This document shows positions 20,022 to 27,975 of a DNA stretch of 64,000 nt, one piece after another (position 1 is the first letter of the stretch; every line of letters begins with the position of its first letter). A program made the translations under genes and the position numbers. The notes below the pieces were generated by a model. That model ran no database searches, was not told where the DNA came from, and worked only from the letters and a program-made list of their open reading frames with translations. The stretch comes from Mesoflavibacter zeaxanthinifaciens DSM 18436 (GTDB lineage: Bacteria; Bacteroidota; Bacteroidia; Flavobacteriales; Flavobacteriaceae): contig NZ_AULQ01000006.1 in NCBI RefSeq assembly GCF_000422365.1, positions 5,001 to 69,000 of the forward strand, read 5' to 3'.

Positions 20022-20615
20022 TTAAAACTCTTCTGCAATGGTATTTAACGTTTTGTAAACAAGATGAGTTGGCATACCAACAACGTTAAAAAACGAGCCT
20101 TCAATACTGGTTACGCCAATTTGTCCAATCCATTCTTGTATACCATAAGCGCCAGCTTTGTCTAAAGGCGAGTAGGTTTTAATATAATGCCAAATCTCTT
20201 CATCTGTAAACGCTTTAAACGTCACTTTTGTAGTTGCATTTACCGTTTTTTGAAAGATTTTTGTACGTACACATACAGATGTAATCACTTCGTGCGTATT
20301 ATCACTTAAAGATTTAAGCATTGCAAATGCTTCGTCGTTGTTTCTAGGTTTGCCCAATGCTACGCCTTTATGCCAAACTATGGTATCGCTGGTTACTAAT
20401 ATTTCATGATCTTTAAGTTCGTCTAAAAAAGGTAAAGACTTTAATTGCGCAAGATAGTCGCTAATTTCAAAATGCATTAAGCGATTAGGGTAATCTTCTT
20501 TAGTGTCTTTTAATCGGACTTCAAAATCTAATCCTAAATCTCTAAAAAACTGTTGTCTTCTTGGTGATCCAGAAGCTAATATTATATGTCTGTCTTTTAG
20601 TTTTTCTTTCAGCAT
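20022..20615 (-). CDS. maf: Maf-family nucleotide pyrophosphatase
   Basis: 197 residues, the usual Maf length. The N-terminal signature LASGSPRRQQFFRDLGLDFEV is complete, followed by the catalytic SDTIVWHKG and GKPRNNDEAFAMLKSLSDNTHEV segments and a C-terminal DKAGAYGIQEW. Maf enzymes hydrolyse non-canonical or modified dNTPs and NTPs to monophosphates. The gene sits two bases behind the UbiA-type prenyltransferase gene, in an operon-like run with a HAD phosphatase and a DUF2520 protein. Confidence 0.95.
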   Translation of the reverse strand: MLKEKLKDRHIILASGSPRRQQFFRDLGLDFEVRLKDTKEDYPNRLMHFEISDYLAQLKSLPFLDELKDHEILVTSDTIVWHKGVALGKPRNNDEAFAMLKSLSDNTHEVITSVCVRTKIFQKTVNATTKVTFKAFTDEEIWHYIKTYSPLDKAGAYGIQEWIGQIGVTSIEGSFFNVVGMPTHLVYKTLNTIAEEF

Positions 20616-20617
20616 AA

Positions 20618-21526
20618 TTATATGATAAAATAGTACACGACCATAGATAGCATGCCTAATAGCATTACGACTTTTAATAATCTGCTAATCAATTTGAAAT
20701 CTTTTTTGTTTTCAGCAGAAAACAATTTTATAGCGATATAGATTAAAGGTGCTATCACAGCAATTAAAAAGTAAATAATGGCTATGGTTTGCATATAAAG
20801 ATACGCATTTAAGTAATATGCTAATATTAAAATGGAAGCAACAGTTAATCCAAAAGCAATTTTTGCAGCTCTGTTTTTACCTAAGACTATAGGTAAAGTT
20901 TTCATCTGCGCATTGTAATCGCCATCTATATCTTGAATATCTTTTACAATTTCTCTAATAAAAGTGATTAAAAATGCAAAAACGGCGTAATCTACAATAA
21001 CTTCAAACATCGAAGATTGTATAAACTTATTTTGCATATTTATGGTAGGTAGTAAATCGAAAATACCAACAACAATTAGACTTAATGCTACAAGACCACT
21101 TATTACGATGTTACCAACAAGTAGCATTGGTTTTAAAAAGGAAGCATAAATATAAAGTAGTGCGGCAATGACTACAAAAATGCCAAAAAAGGTACTTCTG
21201 TTAACATCGTTAGCTAGGTAAAACCCAGTAACAACGCCAATAAAAGTAAATGCCATATAATAATTATAGGCTTTATCTTTTGCAATGGTTTTTCCTACTA
21301 TTTGCTTGTTAGGTTTATTAATTGCGTCTGTTTCTACATCAAAAATATCGTTAATAATATAACCGCCAGCAGCGATACATACGGTTGAAATAACTAAAAT
21401 GATAAATTGAAAAGTACTTAGCGTTGTATCTACATTAAAGGCAGGAAACATCGCGTATTTAATAAGTACTTGCACTAACGCAATTAATATTAAGTTTTTA
21501 TATCTAATTAGGTTGATAATATTCAC
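20618..21526 (-). CDS. UbiA-family prenyltransferase (geranylgeranylglycerol-phosphate type)
   Basis: 302 residues with about eight transmembrane helices. The two Asp-rich Mg-diphosphate motifs are present: NDIFDVETD (about 63-71) and KDIQDIDGD (about 190-198). The relatives of this protein in Bacteroidota are usually annotated as geranylgeranylglycerol-phosphate geranylgeranyltransferase, an enzyme of archaeal ether-lipid synthesis, but its true acceptor in these bacteria is, to my knowledge, unsettled. Menaquinone or haem O synthesis is less likely from the context. It lies two bases before maf. Confidence 0.85.
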   Translation of the reverse strand: MNIINLIRYKNLILIALVQVLIKYAMFPAFNVDTTLSTFQFIILVISTVCIAAGGYIINDIFDVETDAINKPNKQIVGKTIAKDKAYNYYMAFTFIGVVTGFYLANDVNRSTFFGIFVVIAALLYIYASFLKPMLLVGNIVISGLVALSLIVVGIFDLLPTINMQNKFIQSSMFEVIVDYAVFAFLITFIREIVKDIQDIDGDYNAQMKTLPIVLGKNRAAKIAFGLTVASILILAYYLNAYLYMQTIAIIYFLIAVIAPLIYIAIKLFSAENKKDFKLISRLLKVVMLLGMLSMVVYYFII

Positions 21527-21570
21527 TAGTTGTTGGTTTTTTAGTTTTTTGTTATTCTAATTTTGTTGCA

Positions 21571-22101
21571 TTAAAATGTTTGGGCATCAAAATCGCTGTC
21601 CCATTTCCCTTGTACTTTTAATACTTGTTGTATAACATCTCTTACGCAACCTTCGCCACCTAATTTATGTGATACATAATTACACATATCTTTAACTTCT
21701 GGTACTGCGTCTTGTGGACAAGTAGCTAATCCTACTTGTTTAAGTACTGGGACATCTGGTATATCGTCTCCCATATACAACACGTTTTCTGCATTGATGT
21801 TATTATTGCTAATATATTCGTTATACTGAGTTAATTTTTGATGAGCGCCCAAATAAACATCTTTAATACCCAAATGTTGTAAGCGCAATCTAACACCTTC
21901 GTTTGTCCCGCCAGATATAATACAAATATTAAATCCATGATTAAGTGCTTGTTTGATTGCATAACCATCTTTAACATTCATATGTCTTATCATTTCGCCA
22001 GAAGTAGTTATAGTAACTATTCCGTTAGTTAAAACGCCATCTACATCAAAAATAAAGGTGTTGATTTGGTGTAAGTATTCTTTGTAGCTTTTATCTTCCA
22101 T
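21571..22101 (-). CDS. KdsC-like HAD-IIIA phosphatase
   Basis: 176 residues, the size of KdsC (3-deoxy-D-manno-octulosonate 8-phosphate phosphatase). HAD motif I is FDVDGVLTNG (Asp 19 and Asp 21), motif II lies around IISGG, and motif IV is YMGDDIPDVPVL. KdsC makes Kdo for lipid A cores. No kdsA, kdsB or kdsD gene is near, so related HAD sugar phosphatases remain possible. The start overlaps the end of the DUF2520 gene by 11 bases. Confidence 0.85.
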   Translation of the reverse strand: MEDKSYKEYLHQINTFIFDVDGVLTNGIVTITTSGEMIRHMNVKDGYAIKQALNHGFNICIISGGTNEGVRLRLQHLGIKDVYLGAHQKLTQYNEYISNNNINAENVLYMGDDIPDVPVLKQVGLATCPQDAVPEVKDMCNYVSHKLGGEGCVRDVIQQVLKVQGKWDSDFDAQTF

Positions 22102-22852
22102 TATGTGTTTTTTTTATAGATGAAGTCATTAGTTTATAAATAGCTTCATGATGCTCGTTATCTAATAATTTTAAATGTCTTTTTATTGTTTTTTTGTCGT
22201 TACGTTTAGCTGGACCAGTTTGTGCCTTGTATGGCGAAACGTCTTGAACTTTTTTAGCAGTTTCGGTAATTAATGGTTTTAAAATATCAAATTCTGCACC
22301 ATGTTGTTCTGTTATTTCATGAGCAACCCTATACAATTGATTAGTGAAATTATTTACAAAAACAGCAGCTAAATGTAAAGCAGGTCTTTGATCTGGATTA
22401 ACTTTGTAGGTTTGACAGCCTAACGTTTCTCCAATAGATTTTAAAAGTTTAAAGTCTTGTTTTCTTAATGTTTCTATACAAATTGGTACTGTTGTAAAGT
22501 CTAAAGCAACATCTTTACTAAAAGTTTGCAACGGATAGAAAACTCCGCGATAGTGTTTTTTGTCAATATCATATAAACTAGCACTTCCAGAAGTATGAAC
22601 AACTAAACGTTTTTCAAAAGGAAGGTTGTTGCTTAAAGTTTCAATTGCATCATCGCTTACGCAAATAATATATAAATCAGCATCAACTAATTCGTTTAAA
22701 TTATCGGTAATACTAACTTCATTTTTGTATAATGAAATATTGTTTAAAGTACGATTATACCATTGTATAACGCTAATTTTATCAGTAGCAGAAATTGCTT
22801 TATATAAATGAGTGGCTACATTTCCTGCGCCAAGCAAAACTATTTTTATCAT
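22091..22852 (-). CDS. Rossmann-like, DUF2520 domain-containing protein
   Basis: 253 residues. A nucleotide-binding fold opens with IVLLGAGNVATHLYKAI and continues to VSDDAIETLSNN and VVHTSGSASL; the C-terminal half is the all-helical DUF2520 domain (ALHLAAVFVNNFTNQLYRVA). The arrangement resembles 6-phosphogluconate and pyrroline-5-carboxylate reductase relatives, so a dehydrogenase or dinucleotide sensor role is likely, but no reaction is established. It is the first gene of the minus-strand run and is divergent from the truncated haemoglobin. Confidence 0.85.
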   Translation of the reverse strand: MIKIVLLGAGNVATHLYKAISATDKISVIQWYNRTLNNISLYKNEVSITDNLNELVDADLYIICVSDDAIETLSNNLPFEKRLVVHTSGSASLYDIDKKHYRGVFYPLQTFSKDVALDFTTVPICIETLRKQDFKLLKSIGETLGCQTYKVNPDQRPALHLAAVFVNNFTNQLYRVAHEITEQHGAEFDILKPLITETAKKVQDVSPYKAQTGPAKRNDKKTIKRHLKLLDNEHHEAIYKLMTSSIKKTHNGR

Positions 22853-22897
22853 GGTGTAAAAATAATAAGAAAATATCTATAAAAACGGACATTAACG

Positions 22898-22905
22898 TAT
22901 CTTTG
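22898..22905 (+). promoter_or_regulatory. -7 box directly before the truncated haemoglobin gene
   Basis: TATCTTTG, an exact TAnnTTTG box, ends five bases before the ATG at 22911. If transcription starts at the usual distance, the message would have almost no leader. No TTG is found at the -33 position. Confidence 0.6.
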
Positions 22906-22910
22906 TTATA

Positions 22911-23318
22911 ATGATTAAAGACGATATAAATACACGAGAAGATGTGGCTTTGTTAGTAGATCAATTTTACAAAAAAGTAAGAGCAAACGCTATTTTGGGA
23001 CCAATTTTTAATCAAGCTATTACCAATTGGGATCAACATTTAGATCACTTAACCACGTTTTGGGAAAGTAGCTTGTTTATGGGGAAACCTTTAAAGAAAA
23101 AATATATAGGAAACCCATTAGAAGTGCACGTAAAAGTAGATAAAGCAAATAATAATAGTATTACAGAACATCATTTTGGTATTTGGTTAAACCTTTGGTT
23201 TGAAACTATAGAACACTTATTTGCAGGAGAAAATGCAGAGTTAGCTAAACGAAGAGCAAGAAAAATGGGTACATTTATCCATCTTAAAATTTTTGAAGCA
23301 AGGCAACAAAACAGTTAA
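22911..23318 (+). CDS. Group III truncated haemoglobin
   Basis: 135 residues. The 2-over-2 globin core is recognisable by its opening LVDQFYKKVRANAILGPIFN, the heme-pocket stretch LTTFWESSLFMG and the proximal histidine in EHHFGIWLNLWFET. Group III globins bind oxygen and react with nitric oxide; their exact role is open. The start MIKDDINTREDV matches the natural beginning of the family even though the promoter box lies only five bases before it. The gene is directly upstream of cytochrome c maturation. Confidence 0.93.
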   Translation: MIKDDINTREDVALLVDQFYKKVRANAILGPIFNQAITNWDQHLDHLTTFWESSLFMGKPLKKKYIGNPLEVHVKVDKANNNSITEHHFGIWLNLWFETIEHLFAGENAELAKRRARKMGTFIHLKIFEARQQNS

Positions 23319-23361
23319 ACTTTTTAACTATTTAAACTGATTTTAAACCAACAAAAACAAC

Positions 23362-23369
23362 TATCTTTG
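23362..23369 (+). promoter_or_regulatory. -7 box of the ResB-CcsA gene
   Basis: TATCTTTG, a perfect TAnnTTTG box, 25 bases before the ATG at 23394. The TTG that opens the longest reading frame (23367) lies inside this box, so it cannot be the start of translation. Confidence 0.65.
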
Positions 23370-23393
23370 CACGAGCAAAAAAAGGCTTTACCT

Positions 23394-26300
23394 ATGCAAA
23401 ATAAATTGGGCAAGATTCTATTCTCAACACGATTAACAGCTATATTATTTATTGTATTTGCCATCGCTATGGCTACTGGTACATTTTTAGATGCCAAAAT
23501 GGATACATCTCCAACACCTTACACCCGTAATTTAATTTATAATGCATGGTGGTTTGAAGCTATAATGGTACTATTTGTTGTTAACTTTATAGGTAATATT
23601 TCAAGATACAGGTTATTACGTAAAGAAAAATGGGCAACGCTATTATTACATCTAGCATTTATATTAATTATAGTAGGTGCAGGAATAACAAGATATTACA
23701 GTTTTGAAGGTATGATGCCTATACGTGAAGGAGAAACTAGCAACGCATTTCTTTCTCAAAAAACATACATCACAGCATATATTGATGGTGATTATATGAT
23801 TGATGGCGTACCACAACGTCTACCAATAGAAGAAGAAGTTGATTTTTCTGGTAGAATGAAAAATAGTTTCAGTCTAAATACAGCTTATAATAATCAACCG
23901 GTAAGTATTGAGTTAGTCGAGTTTATTAAAGGTGCAGAAGAAACAATTATCCCAAATGAAAATGGCGAAAATTATTTAAAAATAGTAGAAGCAGGTCAAG
24001 GCGCACCACACAATCATTTCTTAAAAGAAGGCGAAGTACAAAGTATACATAATGTGCTTTTTGCATTAAATAAGCCAATAGATGGTGCTATTAATTTAAC
24101 AAAGTCTGAAAACGGAATTACAATTAATTCTCCTTTTGATGGAGAATATTTGCAAATGGCAACAATGAGCCAAGGTAAACTTGTTAAAGACAGTATTCAA
24201 CCATTTATGTTACGTTCGCGTTACATTATTGGAGACATGCAATTTGTAGTTCCAAATCCAATAATTAAAGGAGAAATAGGCGTTGGTAAAAAATCTCAAT
24301 TATTAAAATTTGATGAAGATGGTGTTATACTAGATGTTACTGCAAACGGAAAAACTAAACGTGTTGGTTTAATTGGTGGACAAGGAACAAACAATCCTTT
24401 CAAAAAAATTACGATCGATAATTTAGACATTAACCTTAAATACGGCGCAAAAGTCTACAAATTACCATTTAGTGTAAAGTTGAATGATTTTATTGCTCAA
24501 AAATATCCTGGTACACAAAACTCTTATCAAACCTTTGAAAGTAAAGTGACCATTTTTGATAAAGAAGAAGGCGATTTTGATTATCATATTTACATGAACC
24601 ACGTTTTAGATCACAAAGGGTATCGTTTTTTTCAAGCTGGTTTTGATCCAGATGAAAAAGGAACAAAACTATCTGTAAATCATGATTTTTGGGGAACTTG
24701 GGTAACTTACATTGGTTATTTCTTATTATACATAGGTTTGATGGCGATTATGTTTGATAAAAATTCACGTTTTGGAGATTTAAAAAGACTTTTAGAAAAA
24801 GTAAAAGCTAAAAAAGCAGAACTTTTAACTATATTTTTCTTGTGTTTCGCTTTAAGCGGAATAGCTCAAAACGACCATATTCACACAGAAGACGATGGTC
24901 ATGATCATCAAGTTACGGTACCAAAAACACCATCAAAAAGGCAAATAGATTCTATTTTAAAGGCAAATGTAGCACCAAAATCTCACGCCGAAGAATTTGC
25001 AAAGTTAGTTTTACAAGATTTAGATGGTCGTATGATGCCTATAGATACATATGCTTCAGAATTACTTAGAAAATTAAGTAAATACGAAGCTTATGAAGAT
25101 ATGACTGCTAATCAACTTTTCTTAAGCATTCAAGAAAGTCCGATGTTGTGGTATAACGTGCCAATTATTTATATAAAACCACGTAAAGGAGATTCGATAC
25201 GTAGTATTATAGGTATTAGTAAAGACCAAAATTATGCTAAGTTATTAGATTTCTTTGGAGACGATTTTAACTACAAATTAGATAGACAGTTAGAAGAAGC
25301 TTATGAAACGCAAGTAAAAACAGCTATTCAAAAAGAGTTTATAGAGGTTAATAATCGTGTTAATTTATTAAGTAATGCAATAGAAGGTAGATCGTTAAAG
25401 ATTTTCCCTGTACCTAACGATGACAATAACACTTGGATTTCTCCATTTGAATATAAAAATGAAGGTTATAATCAAAAAATCCAAGACTCAACCTACGGAA
25501 GTTTTATAAACGCTGGATTTGATTGGTATTTATATAGCTTAAATGAAGCTAAAAAAACTGGAGATTTCTCCCAACCAGAAAAATTATTAAAAGCTTTTAA
25601 AACCTCTCAATCTAAAGTAGGAGCTGAGGTAATGCCAAGCGACTCTAAGATAAATGCAGAAATACTTTACAATAAATACGATGTATTTAAAAAATTATTT
25701 ATTTACTATTTAACAGCAGGAATTTTATTGTTAGCCTTATTAATATGGCAAATTTTTAAAATAGATAGTAAATGGTTAAAGACAAGTATTAAAGTATTTA
25801 AAGTATTAATAATAGTACTTTTTGTGATCCATACATTAGGCTTAATTGCAAGATGGTATATTTCTGGTCATGCCCCATGGAGTAATGGTTACGAGTCTAT
25901 GATTTATGTGGCTTGGGCAACCATGTTTTTTGGTCTAGGATTTGGAAGAAAAAGCGAGCTAACTATTGCAGCAACTTCCTTTGTAGTTTCAATATTATTA
26001 ATGGTAGCGCATTTAAGTTGGATGGATCCTGCAATAGCAAACTTACAACCTGTATTAAATAGTTATTGGTTAAAAATACATGTAGCAGTCATTGTTGCTA
26101 GTTATGGTCCGTTTACGCTAGGCTTTATAATTGGGTTAGTAAGTTTATTTTTAATGGCATTTACTAATAAAAATAATAAAACTAAGCTAGATTTAAGTAT
26201 TAAGGAATTAACTTATATAAATGAAATGGCTTTAACCGTTGGTCTAATAATGCTTACTATTGGTAACTTTTTAGGCGGTCAATGGGCTAATGAAAGTTGG

Positions 26301-26606
26301 GGAAGATATTGGGGATGGGACCCAAAAGAAACCTGGGCTTTAATAAGTATAATGATATATGCATTTGTAATACATATGCGATTAATACCAGGCTTAAGAG
26401 GAAGATGGACATTTAATTTATGGTCTGTAATTTCTATTGGAAGTATTATTTTTACATATTTTGGTGTTAACTTCTATTTATCCGGATTACATTCTTATCA
26501 ATCAGGACAAGATATTAGCTTAATTTATATTGGCGTTTCGGCTATTTTAATTGCAATTTTAGGTGTTTTCTCTTATAGAAAATATATCAAATTTTATAAA
26601 AAGTAA
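23394..26606 (+). CDS. ccsA: Cytochrome c biogenesis protein, ResB-CcsA fusion
   Basis: 1070 residues joining the two halves of system II haem delivery. The N-terminal ResB/CcsB-like part (about 1-480) has membrane helices near 15, 55 and 80 and a large periplasmic domain. A second hydrophobic segment (ELLTIFFLCFALSGIAQ) leads to a periplasmic linker with a histidine-rich patch (HIHTEDDGHDHQ). The C-terminal CcsA domain has several helices and the haem-binding WWD motif WGRYWGWDPKETWALI. The complex carries haem outside and attaches it to apocytochromes c. I moved the start from an upstream TTG, which is part of the promoter box. Confidence 0.95.
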   Translation: MQNKLGKILFSTRLTAILFIVFAIAMATGTFLDAKMDTSPTPYTRNLIYNAWWFEAIMVLFVVNFIGNISRYRLLRKEKWATLLLHLAFILIIVGAGITRYYSFEGMMPIREGETSNAFLSQKTYITAYIDGDYMIDGVPQRLPIEEEVDFSGRMKNSFSLNTAYNNQPVSIELVEFIKGAEETIIPNENGENYLKIVEAGQGAPHNHFLKEGEVQSIHNVLFALNKPIDGAINLTKSENGITINSPFDGEYLQMATMSQGKLVKDSIQPFMLRSRYIIGDMQFVVPNPIIKGEIGVGKKSQLLKFDEDGVILDVTANGKTKRVGLIGGQGTNNPFKKITIDNLDINLKYGAKVYKLPFSVKLNDFIAQKYPGTQNSYQTFESKVTIFDKEEGDFDYHIYMNHVLDHKGYRFFQAGFDPDEKGTKLSVNHDFWGTWVTYIGYFLLYIGLMAIMFDKNSRFGDLKRLLEKVKAKKAELLTIFFLCFALSGIAQNDHIHTEDDGHDHQVTVPKTPSKRQIDSILKANVAPKSHAEEFAKLVLQDLDGRMMPIDTYASELLRKLSKYEAYEDMTANQLFLSIQESPMLWYNVPIIYIKPRKGDSIRSIIGISKDQNYAKLLDFFGDDFNYKLDRQLEEAYETQVKTAIQKEFIEVNNRVNLLSNAIEGRSLKIFPVPNDDNNTWISPFEYKNEGYNQKIQDSTYGSFINAGFDWYLYSLNEAKKTGDFSQPEKLLKAFKTSQSKVGAEVMPSDSKINAEILYNKYDVFKKLFIYYLTAGILLLALLIWQIFKIDSKWLKTSIKVFKVLIIVLFVIHTLGLIARWYISGHAPWSNGYESMIYVAWATMFFGLGFGRKSELTIAATSFVVSILLMVAHLSWMDPAIANLQPVLNSYWLKIHVAVIVASYGPFTLGFIIGLVSLFLMAFTNKNNKTKLDLSIKELTYINEMALTVGLIMLTIGNFLGGQWANESWGRYWGWDPKETWALISIMIYAFVIHMRLIPGLRGRWTFNLWSVISIGSIIFTYFGVNFYLSGLHSYQSGQDISLIYIGVSAILIAILGVFSYRKYIKFYKK

Positions 26607-26677
26607 GTTTTTAATTACTTTCTAAGAAAATAATGATTAACTTGATACAAATTATAAATTGTTAATTTTTAGTTTTA

Positions 26678-26863
26678 GTGGAATATATTAAAAAGTTAGG
26701 TTGGGGTAACATATTTATGTTAATTCTTTGTCTAGCAATCATTATAGTAGCCGAATACTTATTTCTTAACGGATATCAACTTCATGGAATATTTATTGGG
26801 CTTTGGGCACCAATGCTTATTGGTATATTGATTTTTATAAAGCTTATAAACGATGGGAAATAA
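26678..26863 (+). CDS. Small two-helix membrane protein
   Basis: 61 residues with a GTG start. Two hydrophobic helices (about 12-30 and 37-55) are joined by NGYQLHG. I recall similar small proteins in other Flavobacteriaceae but know no function or family name. The stop codon overlaps the start of the next 34-residue gene by 11 bases, so the two are translationally coupled. The pair sits between cytochrome c biogenesis and mscL. Confidence 0.65.
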   Translation: MEYIKKLGWGNIFMLILCLAIIIVAEYLFLNGYQLHGIFIGLWAPMLIGILIFIKLINDGK

Positions 26864-26957
26864 TATTGTATTTTGGTTTTCTATTATAGTATTTATTTTA
26901 GTGGTTTTATGGGCTTTTTTCATGCTTAGAGCTTATAATAAAACTCGAAAAAAATAA
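26853..26957 (+). CDS. 34-residue single-helix membrane protein
   Basis: A complete short frame: MGNNIVFWFSIIVFILVV..., one transmembrane helix (about 5-25), then a basic tail (RAYNKTRKK). It overlaps the preceding small membrane gene by 11 bases and ends 20 bases before mscL. The positive-inside tail and coupling argue that it is a real gene rather than chance. Function unknown. Confidence 0.6.
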   Translation: MGNNIVFWFSIIVFILVVLWAFFMLRAYNKTRKK

Positions 26958-26977
26958 CTTCACGTATAAATATTTAG

Positions 26978-27436
26978 ATGAAATTTTTTAAAGAATTTAA
27001 AGAATTTGCCGTAAAAGGCAATATGATGGATATGGCTGTAGGTATTATTATTGGTGCCTCATTTAATAAAGTGATAGATGTCTTAGTAAAAAAAATATTT
27101 ATGCCACCATTGTCACTAATGACAGATGGATTAAACTATCAAGATAAACGTTATATATTAAGAGAAGCTGTTACCAATAAAAATGGAGAAGTAACTACAC
27201 AAGAAGTTGCCATTTATTATGGCGAGTTATTTGAAGCTTTTTTAGATTTTCTAATCGTTGGACTAACTGTCTTTTTAGTTGTTAAAGCAATGAATAGGTT
27301 AAGAGCCAAGTCCCATGATACAAAAGATAAAACTGTAACAACACCAAAAGACATAGAGTTGCTTAGCAAACTTTCAGATTTAATGGAAGAACAAAACAAA
27401 CTCCTTAAATCTAAAGCAGATATAAATTCAAAATAA
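26978..27436 (+). CDS. mscL: Large-conductance mechanosensitive channel
   Basis: 152 residues. MscL opens at near-lytic membrane tension. The N-terminal helix and pore-lining TM1 carry FAVKGNMMDMAVGIIIGASF; a periplasmic loop of about 45 residues is followed by TM2 (LFEAFLDFLIVGLTVFLVVKAM) and a charged helical C-terminus. The length is about 15 residues above the E. coli protein, mainly in the loop. Together with the MscS-like gene at 18.5 kb, the window holds two osmotic safety valves. Confidence 0.96.
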   Translation: MKFFKEFKEFAVKGNMMDMAVGIIIGASFNKVIDVLVKKIFMPPLSLMTDGLNYQDKRYILREAVTNKNGEVTTQEVAIYYGELFEAFLDFLIVGLTVFLVVKAMNRLRAKSHDTKDKTVTTPKDIELLSKLSDLMEEQNKLLKSKADINSK

Positions 27437-27438
27437 AT

Positions 27439-27461
27439 AAGCCTGTTTTAAACAGGCTTTA
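27439..27461. terminator. Bidirectional terminator between mscL and a convergent gene
   Basis: A near-perfect palindrome, AAGCCTG...CAGGCTT, in the 27 bases between two converging genes. The T-run on the plus side is short, so it may be weak in that direction. Confidence 0.7.
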
Positions 27462-27463
27462 TG

Positions 27464-27835
27464 TTATAGTTTAATAAGGTTTTTATCTAAGTTAAGATCA
27501 TCTAAAATTTTATTTGTAAAACTATAATGACCTTTAGTTGTAATAATTTTAAATCGGCTGTTTTTCATTCTTGAAACCACATCAATTAAACGCCATTTGG
27601 TTTTTAAAAGATTAGGTTTTTTACTTTTAATACCAAGCTCAAAATAATATTTCCTACTTCGTTTAAAAGCAGTTATATCTGGTGTGACCGTGACCTCTCC
27701 ATTCTTTTTGGTAAAAGAATTTGGCGTATCATAACCATCAAGGTCTGCTTTAATGTTTTCAAAACCTAAATATTCTAGGTGTTTAATAGATTGTTCTAAA
27801 ATGTCCGTATGTTCTTGTTTATCAATTGTTACCAT
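27464..27835 (-). CDS. Small protein with a PD-(D/E)XK-like motif
   Basis: 123 residues, no signal or membrane helix. The centre has PDITAFKRSRKYYFELGIK: a Pro-Asp, then about ten residues, then Glu-X-Gly-X-Lys, reminiscent of the metal-binding core of PD-(D/E)XK nucleases (a canonical ExK would need one residue fewer). Before it lies a helical segment (ILEQSIKHLEYLGFENIKADLDG) as expected in that fold. No methylase or repair partner is adjacent. This could be a nuclease-fold protein without activity; I place it only by motif. Confidence 0.6.
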   Translation of the reverse strand: MVTIDKQEHTDILEQSIKHLEYLGFENIKADLDGYDTPNSFTKKNGEVTVTPDITAFKRSRKYYFELGIKSKKPNLLKTKWRLIDVVSRMKNSRFKIITTKGHYSFTNKILDDLNLDKNLIKL

Positions 27836-27975
27836 AACCCTTATTATACAAAAAGTAGATGTTTTTTTAGGTTAAAGAAGTGTTAAAGCTTTAAAGATAA
27901 TACTTAAAGAGCCTATACTTTTAAGTATTAAGAGACATATTTTGTATTTTAGTTGTTTAAAAATTGCATTATAAA

